DNA from: JAHBWI01 sp035715525
GTDB taxonomy: Bacteria; Nitrospirota; Nitrospiria; Nitrospirales; Nitrospiraceae
Direction: 5' to 3'
NCBI GenBank assembly: GCA_035715525.1
Contig: DASTLA010000110.1
Span: 1-11,843 of the forward strand
DNA length: 11,843 nt
The translations under genes were made by a program, and so were the position numbers. Below are positions 6,748-11,843 of this stretch, piece by piece. The stretch's first letter is position 1; every line of letters starts with the position of its first letter. The notes beneath the pieces are model-generated. The model was not told where the DNA came from. It saw only the letters and a program-made list of their open reading frames with translations, and did no database searches.

Positions 6748-9700
6748 TTATCTTGGCGGCAGTGAGATTCGAACGAGATTCAGCTTGTCTTGCTGCTCGA
6801 GATACGTCAAGGCCTGCTGCTTGGCTTTCGCCAGGCTCTTCGAGTCGATCGGCACGAGTGCCTTGACGAGGTCGGTCCCGGCCCCAGCGCCGCGCCTTCC
6901 TGTCTGCCTTTGCTTAATGGACAAAGTCAGGGCCTTCTTCGGCTGCCGTTTATCGTACGAGCCGGCCTCGATCGGGCGTAGCGTGATCAACCCGGTGCCG
7001 GCGGGAAGACCGGGTCTCGTCCCCACCGGGGCCGTGAACGTCGGCTTCTTGGTCACCGTGAAGCTCACGTTCTGCTGGTGCCGGCTGCCGCCTCGTTCCA
7101 CCACCACGACGGTCAAGACGTTCACTCCCTCCACCAGCTCGTTCAGCTCGACCTTGAAGCGAAGTAAAACCCCTGCCATCCTGGCCTGCAGCATGTCGTC
7201 GATCCGGGACGCCGGATTTCCTCTGCCCGGCAGGACGTTACTCACCGCATAGTCCTGTATGGGCCGATTCTTCTTGTCCGTTCTCGAGTCCACGCTGAGA
7301 ACGGACGCCTTTCCTCCCTGCCTACCACCAGCGCGGAGCAATGTTTTCGTGACGGCTTGTTCTCGATACTCCGAGGGGCTGAACACATACCGCACCGCCT
7401 CAGTCCGTTTCGTATTGCCGGCGTGCGCCGGGTAATGCTTGGCGGTGTCGACGACCAAAGAGGCCACGCGATTCGTGAGGATGCCGCTCTCCACATCGAA
7501 CAAGGGAGAACGGCCGATATCGAAGTCTCCCAAATGTGCCGGCGACTTCGGAATCGTGGACGATTCCTCAACGAGCAAAGATTTGATCGGGACGAGGGTA
7601 CCGTTCAGATACAGGAGCACCCGTTGGGACTCGTCCTTTCCCAACCCCAAAAAGGAGAGAGGCACACCGCCCAAGTGGATTTTGACATCGACGGCATTCG
7701 AATGGTTCGACAGGCTGGTCGGGTTCAGAATGACGATCTCTCTCGGCGCACGATCATGCTCGGCGGCGATCTTCGCCAGCCGTTGCCGCTCCTTTTGCGT
7801 CTCGGCTTTCCTGAGTTCCGCTGCGGCCGCCTCCAGTTCCTTTGCCAAGGCCTTGCCCAGTTTGAAACAGCCCTCGTCCAATTGATCGTGGTAGAAATCC
7901 AGTCTTTCGATCGTATCCCGCACCATGTTGAGGAAAGGATTTACATTCACTTCGATGCGTCCCAACGGGATGTGCACGGAATGGAGATTGCCGAAGAAAT
8001 CCCTGTACTCGAAATCCAGCCCGACATCGACGTGCGGTTTCGTCCCTCCGAAATGCTCCCGGATCCGGTCTTCAATCTTGTCCAGCACGAGCAGCATCAC
8101 TTGCTCCGGGAGATTGTCGTCGGGATCGAGCTCACGGCAGTCGAGCAACAACTCTTCCAGCTGGTCGGCCATGTGCCTCACTGCACTCAGCACCGGATCG
8201 ACCAGGGGATTGTCCATGACGCCATCGATCGCCTTGGCCAGAGTGTGTTTGATACTGCGACGAATTTCCCGAGGCAGATTCCTATAGATGTCGTTGTCCG
8301 CCAGGATGCCGAGCCCCTTGTCCACAAAGAGGTCCTTCAACGCGCCTTTGATTTGCGACTTCAAAGAGGGTCCAGACAAGGCCTCGAAGAATCGGCGCAA
8401 GGCTTGATCGGCCGCCTGAAACAACGCCACCACCTGGCCGTTCAATCGTGTCAGCTCCGTCTCGAGGTTGCTCAGCAACGCCGCCAGATCTTCCAGCGAG
8501 GCAGCCAGGTGCTTTTCCCAATTGAGTATCAAGTCGATGGCCTGCAGCAACAGGTCTTCCAATTGCTCCAGGACGTAATTGCCGACGGCCAGCACCAGTT
8601 TTTCCACGAACAGGGCGAACCGCGCCTGCGAAATCGCGACCAGCTCGTCGGTCAACTCGCGCAGCTGGGTTTCGTTGGGAATGAACAAATCGTCCGCCAG
8701 ATTCTCCAAGAAGTCTTGGCCCCCGCCGGGCGGCAAGGGCTCGAAGGCCTGATACAGCAGTTGCCGAATCCGGCCGCGCGTCTCGGGCGGCAATGGCCCG
8801 AGCACTTCCCCAGCGATCTGGATGCCATCCCCCGCGAGACGGATGAAATCGGGATCCGCGGGCAGATCGAAGATTCTCACATCATCGTGCCGATTCCTGA
8901 CTTTTTGCGCGATGGCATCGCATTGGGAGCCGATCCTCTCTTGTGTGGCGGTCAGGAACGTATCCGCCACGATGACGACCGTCCGCCCCAGGAGCAGGGT
9001 CATCACGCCGGCCAGGGCTTCCGTGAACTCGTCGTTACCGAAGGTCTTGCCTTCCCAGTTCAGCAGGGACCTGAGCGCCACGTCCTTCACATAGCGAACG
9101 GCCTCGAACAGCACTTCTTCGATGTACAGCCGGATATTCGCATCCGAGACGTTGTCCAAAATCCTGGGCAAGGCTTCTTGTTGGAATCTGTCGGTGATGA
9201 AACGATCCAGCGCACCGACCAGCAGTCGTAGCGTTTCGTGCGGATCCATGCCTTCCTGGCCGCCGGCGGCTGGCACGAAGGAGCCGGCGTTCTGGAGAAA
9301 GAGCTTCATGATTTCATTTTCCGGCTGCCGTACATCCTCGGTGAACAGGCTCATGAACTGTCTGGCTTGAGGGACGCCATCCAGTATTCGATTCACGACG
9401 AGGTCATCGACGAGAAACTCGAGGAGATCGGCATAGGACAGATCACGGTCGGGAGCTGCCCCTAAGACCGTGTTGATCGCGCGCTTGACCACCGGCAGCG
9501 GCTGGACCGGCAGCGGCCCTTGAAAGGGTGCGGTGTCGGCCGCGACCGTGCCGGCCCCGATGGCGAGCGCGTAGGCGGAGGCTTTGTTCACTTTCGACCG
9601 CACCGCCTCGAGCAGCAATTGCGACGCGCCATAAAGGATGCTTACGGCCTCAACGAGGGCGGCAGGCGGACGATTGCCGTAGAGTTTGTTCAGGAGCGCT

Positions 9701-10776
9701 GCCGCACAGGCGATCAAGGCGTTCCAGTATTCCACGTTCGTCTGAGTCGGCTGGAAGGGTTCGTCCGGCATGACGATGAGACGGTCGGCGAAACTCCTGC
9801 GCTCCTCCGTGGCTCCGTCCCAGGCAGCCTGGCCGACTATGGCCACCTGCTCTTCGAACGTCTTGCGAATCGCGTCCAATGCGCCGTCGAGCATCGTTTG
9901 AAAGATAAACCGTTGACATTCCTCAAGTATCGTTTTGACCGCTTCATTACAGAGCCGGTTCATATCCTGTTTGGTCGTGCCGGGATTGTTGTCGCTGATC
10001 TTCTGGCCGACATCGTAGGCCACTCGCAAAGCGATCTTTGCGACAGGGGCGAAGGTCTCGAGGATCGGTACGATGCTGTGTACCGATGAGGGCAACGCGT
10101 TCAAGATATTCCGAACGGTCGCGTCCACCGCCTTGTCGACTGCCCGGCCATAGAATCGCCGAAAATCACGGAACTCCGCTCCGACCTTGAGGCCCATACC
10201 CACTCCTGCCGCCAATCCCACCCCCGCGTCTACCGTGTAATAGAAGCCGGCCTTTTGCCCGGCCTTTTCTATGACCCGGCCGGCCACGGTAATCGAGGCA
10301 TGGGCTTTGGCCGAGGCGGACACGTTGACTTCGAAGGCGCCGCCGAGGCTGACCTCTTCCAGGAAGAGAAGAAGCAATTCGAGCGGCAGACCGATCAAAT
10401 CTTGGTCCCGCTGCGCCAGGAGGACAAAATCCCCGAGAGACAGTCCGAGATCCCCCACGAGGCCCGCGGCGGCCTCGGCGATGGCTTCCGCGCGCGCCGA
10501 GAACCCGAATTCGTCGAACAGGTTCAACGGCAACTGAAGTTGGATCCCTGCCTGCGCCCGAGCGAAGGCCGTGCCCTCGATGCTGGCGCGAATGAACTTC
10601 GACAGTCCCGCGGATGCATCGGCGAAGGCCTCCACTCCGAGCTCGGCCTTCACCCCGCGTTTGAACCGGGCGGCCCCTTGAAAATTCAGCCCGGTTCTCG
10701 CCTTGGCTGCCGAGAAATCGGTCTGAGCGCTGGCGCCGGCGCCGAGAATCGGCCGGGAGTAATTGATTTCAGGCAT
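6748..10776 (-). CDS. Giant protein of unknown function, 1342 aa
   Basis: The start is supported by AGAGGAA (complement of 10782-10788) shortly before ATG 10776. There is no signal peptide. Residues ~12-210 are rich in Ala, Ser and Gly, with alternating small/charged residues (e.g. AEAIAEAAAGLVGDLGLSLG at 97-116, AGVGLAAGVGMGLKVGA at 184-200) and one very hydrophobic patch (LIGLPLELLLLFLEE, 127-141), a pattern compatible with amphipathic or membrane-inserting segments. Residues ~210-980 are long helices rich in Leu, Asp and Gln, including two related-looking NWE segments (573 and 752). A coiled coil lies at ~970-1008 (LEAAAAELRKAETQKERQRL). Residues ~1010-1070 and ~1195-1245 look like beta, Ig-like segments (REIVILNPTSL; ELVEGVNVLTVVVVERGG). 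The tail is basic. Alternatives are a toxin-like or injected effector, or a structural or scaffold protein; I cannot choose. It heads the probable three-gene transcript. Confidence 0.9.
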   Translation of the reverse strand: MPEINYSRPILGAGASAQTDFSAAKARTGLNFQGAARFKRGVKAELGVEAFADASAGLSKFIRASIEGTAFARAQAGIQLQLPLNLFDEFGFSARAEAIAEAAAGLVGDLGLSLGDFVLLAQRDQDLIGLPLELLLLFLEEVSLGGAFEVNVSASAKAHASITVAGRVIEKAGQKAGFYYTVDAGVGLAAGVGMGLKVGAEFRDFRRFYGRAVDKAVDATVRNILNALPSSVHSIVPILETFAPVAKIALRVAYDVGQKISDNNPGTTKQDMNRLCNEAVKTILEECQRFIFQTMLDGALDAIRKTFEEQVAIVGQAAWDGATEERRSFADRLIVMPDEPFQPTQTNVEYWNALIACAAALLNKLYGNRPPAALVEAVSILYGASQLLLEAVRSKVNKASAYALAIGAGTVAADTAPFQGPLPVQPLPVVKRAINTVLGAAPDRDLSYADLLEFLVDDLVVNRILDGVPQARQFMSLFTEDVRQPENEIMKLFLQNAGSFVPAAGGQEGMDPHETLRLLVGALDRFITDRFQQEALPRILDNVSDANIRLYIEEVLFEAVRYVKDVALRSLLNWEGKTFGNDEFTEALAGVMTLLLGRTVVIVADTFLTATQERIGSQCDAIAQKVRNRHDDVRIFDLPADPDFIRLAGDGIQIAGEVLGPLPPETRGRIRQLLYQAFEPLPPGGGQDFLENLADDLFIPNETQLRELTDELVAISQARFALFVEKLVLAVGNYVLEQLEDLLLQAIDLILNWEKHLAASLEDLAALLSNLETELTRLNGQVVALFQAADQALRRFFEALSGPSLKSQIKGALKDLFVDKGLGILADNDIYRNLPREIRRSIKHTLAKAIDGVMDNPLVDPVLSAVRHMADQLEELLLDCRELDPDDNLPEQVMLLVLDKIEDRIREHFGGTKPHVDVGLDFEYRDFFGNLHSVHIPLGRIEVNVNPFLNMVRDTIERLDFYHDQLDEGCFKLGKALAKELEAAAAELRKAETQKERQRLAKIAAEHDRAPREIVILNPTSLSNHSNAVDVKIHLGGVPLSFLGLGKDESQRVLLYLNGTLVPIKSLLVEESSTIPKSPAHLGDFDIGRSPLFDVESGILTNRVASLVVDTAKHYPAHAGNTKRTEAVRYVFSPSEYREQAVTKTLLRAGGRQGGKASVLSVDSRTDKKNRPIQDYAVSNVLPGRGNPASRIDDMLQARMAGVLLRFKVELNELVEGVNVLTVVVVERGGSRHQQNVSFTVTKKPTFTAPVGTRPGLPAGTGLITLRPIEAGSYDKRQPKKALTLSIKQRQTGRRGAGAGTDLVKALVPIDSKSLAKAKQQALTYLEQQDKLNLVRISLPPR

Positions 10777-11052
10777 AGGGGTTCCTCTCTTGAGACCGCA
10801 CTAGAGCGGCTAGCATGCCGCTTGTGCCCGAGCCCCAGCCCGAGCTCGATGATCCAGCAACCAGCCTCGCGGGACTTGTACCAGAAGGAGACGGTTTATC
10901 CAATCATTGAATTGCTGTCGCCTACCTGAGAAGCTTTGATAGGAAGGTGTGTTGCTCGTCCAGGGACGAACAATGAAGTACCGGGAAGATCTTCAACGTT
11001 GCGAAGGGCTGGCTTGATGGGGCAGGAACAGCAAAAAAGGGCCGGCGCAGGA
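10777..11052. other. 276-base non-coding region upstream of the giant gene
   Basis: I see no convincing gene here. It must hold the promoter of the giant gene unless that is co-transcribed with the broken hydrolase gene. Visible elements are an inverted repeat AGCGGC/GCCGCT with a 6-nt loop (10805-10822), a direct repeat of GCCCGAGC (10826-10833 and 10838-10845, 12-base period), and a run of six A on the plus strand (11033-11038). That run gives T6 on the minus strand after a GC-rich stretch and might end the upstream transcript, but the stem is only about 4 bp. No clear -35/-10 pair was found. Confidence 0.45.
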
Positions 11053-11385
11053 CTAGGCCACTCCATGCTGTCGAAACCAGCTTTGAAGCCTTCTCCAGCC
11101 ATCCTCTGCCTGCTCCCTTCGAAAACTTGGCCGATAATCCGCGAAAAACGCATGCGGAGTATCCGGATAGATGACGATCTGTGATGTCGCTCCTGCTGTT
11201 TTGAGCGCTTGTTGCATACGCTCGATCGTATCGAGAGGTATTCCACGATCCGCTGATCCGTAGAGACCCAGCACCGGTACGTGAAGCGAAGCAGCGATAT
11301 CGATAGGTTGCAACGGCAATGCGAACCCCGCGGCGATTGTCGTCATTACAAATTGTCGTCTCGTCATGGTTGTGCGCGGCTTCAC
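11053..11385 (-). pseudogene. Dienelactone hydrolase with central part deleted in frame
   Basis: The N-terminus (MTRRQFVMTTIAAGFALPLQ) is a twin-arginine signal peptide of the kind seen on exported dienelactone hydrolases. It is followed at once by the C-terminal quarter of the same family: IAASLHVPVLGLYGSADRG, then YPDTPHAFFADYRPSFRREQ and a final helix DGWRRLQSWFRQHGVA. The family normally has some 230-300 residues; here only about 104-110 remain. The catalytic Asp (Asp46, SADRG) and His (His78, TPHAF) are kept, but the nucleophile Cys motif and the whole first half of the alpha/beta-hydrolase fold are missing. The joint lies around residues 25-29 (LQPIDI). The frame is intact, so a short exported peptide may still be made, but hydrolase activity is not expected. 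The start could be GTG 11385 or ATG 11367; neither has a good ribosome site. Confidence 0.85.
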
Positions 11386-11390
11386 GCTCG

Positions 11391-11423
11391 CTAACGACCC
11401 GACACTCGATTCCTGATCGTCAT
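11391..11423 (-). other. Possible 10-codon leader ORF with strong ribosome site
   Basis: GGGAGG (complement of 11429-11434) precedes an ATG at 11423 by a few bases. That ATG opens a frame of 10 codons (MTIRNRVSGR) ending in TAG at 11391-11393, five bases before the GTG start of the hydrolase remnant and in another frame. This is the best ribosome site in the region. It may be a coupled leader peptide, or the original hydrolase start put out of frame by a later small indel. Confidence 0.3.
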
Positions 11424-11471
11424 TTCGCCTCCCTGTGTGTGACAGGTTCCGGTAACCAGTTACTCGATTCC

Positions 11472-11495
11472 ATCACGAGGCACGCTCATCGTGAT
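11472..11495. repeat. 7-bp inverted repeat between the cytochrome and hydrolase genes
   Basis: ATCACGA (11472-11478) and TCGTGAT (11489-11495) can pair across a 10-nt loop. It starts 22 bases downstream of the cytochrome stop codon. No T-run follows on the minus strand, so it is at most a weak terminator or an operator-like site. Confidence 0.3.
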
Positions 11496-11517
11496 ATACC
11501 GCAGCAGTGGACAGTCG

Positions 11518-11843
11518 TCACTTGGGAAACGGAATCGTAATGAGGACCCCGCCCATCACGTCGCCGGTCTTGAAGTTTCTCTTCGGACTTTCCGGGTGGA
11601 CGTTGTGACAGTGGGCGCAGGTCGAAGACAAGGCTTTGTCGGGATAGAGGGCTTGAAAGACGCGAGCCGTGCCCAGCGTCGTCACGCCCACATACGGGCG
11701 ATCGGCATTCACGAGGATTTCCTTCAGGGCGGTCCGCTCGAACTCGGTCGCCGGACTGTTCTTCTTATTGATCGCCCAATTGCTGATCAACCGGAATTGA
11801 ATGCCGTTCGGCTGTTTCGCCACCAACTTGCCCGATTCCAGTA
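11518..11843 (-). CDS. DUF3365 / Tll0287-like c-type haem protein, 5' end beyond the window
   Basis: The visible 107 residues are the C-terminal part of a periplasmic haem domain. The landmarks are FRLISNWAINKKNSP, FERTAL, RVFQALYPDKA, one CXXCH haem-c motif (CAHCH, followed by NVHPESPKRNF) and the closing DVMGGVLITIPF. These match the DUF3365 (Tll0287-like) family, whose members bind covalent haem and are thought to act in electron transfer or redox/gas sensing. The stop is TGA at 11518. No start is visible: the TTG at 11826 is an internal Leu codon, and the frame stays open to the right edge (LESGK upstream of LVAKQ). The signal peptide and N-terminal half are off-window. Whether it is a stand-alone cytochrome or the sensor end of a larger protein cannot be told, but the C-terminus ends right after the domain, so no output domain follows. 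Confidence 0.9.
   Translation of the reverse strand, partial: LESGKLVAKQPNGIQFRLISNWAINKKNSPATEFERTALKEILVNADRPYVGVTTLGTARVFQALYPDKALSSTCAHCHNVHPESPKRNFKTGDVMGGVLITIPFPK

Noticed and set aside
7357..9231. A 624-codon open frame on the plus strand opposite the giant gene
   Set aside because: It is very rich in Gln, Arg, His and Val with no domain-like pattern, which is the usual mirror image of a GC-rich coding strand. The minus-strand gene has a ribosome site and natural composition.
10855..10905. Possible sigma-54 site (GG and GC spaced by 10) upstream of the giant gene
   Set aside because: Only the GG/GC spacing and an AC fit; the TT before GC is CC here. Such matches are frequent by chance.

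Overview
The window looks like a piece of a GC-rich, Gram-negative, environmental bacterial chromosome. My best guess is a Nitrospira-type member of the Nitrospirota. The guess rests on the mix of genes as I remember them from that group: a PocR-type histidine kinase, a Tat-exported dienelactone hydrolase relative, a DUF3365/Tll0287-like haem protein and short secreted proteins of the same style. No rRNA, tRNA, CRISPR array, transposase or phage gene was seen, so the assignment is inference only.

Layout. Two genes lie on the plus strand at the left: the 3' end of a Cys-Met-motif protein (2-415) and a small cytoplasmic hypothetical (537-863). From 899 to the right edge every gene is on the minus strand, so transcription runs right to left. 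In that direction the order is: the C-terminal part of a DUF3365 c-type cytochrome (11843-11518), a dienelactone hydrolase with its middle deleted (11385-11053), a 1342-residue protein of unknown function (10776-6748), a 301-residue protein with cysteine-peptidase-like motifs (6745-5840), a stand-alone CheB-type methylesterase (5819-4923), a secreted small-domain protein (4739-4014), a two-CBS-domain protein (3847-3413), a PocR-type sensor histidine kinase (3210-1708), a secreted hypothetical (1581-1090) and a conserved-looking 49-residue basic protein (1048-899).

How the parts relate. The 1342-aa gene, the 301-aa gene and the CheB-like gene have gaps of only 2 and 20 bases and are very likely one transcript. 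The first two are probably translationally coupled. This trio is the most likely place for an undescribed system: a huge, mostly helical protein with an Ala/Ser/Gly-rich amphipathic N-terminal region and Ig-like segments near the C-terminus, a peptidase-like partner, and a CheB-family hydrolase without a receiver domain. The downstream CBS protein and orphan histidine kinase suggest a signalling and stress neighbourhood, but nothing in the sequence ties them to the trio. A long perfect inverted repeat (16 bp arms, 3 nt loop) separates the secreted protein from the CBS gene. No intergenic gap exceeds 300 bases; the longest is 10777-11052.
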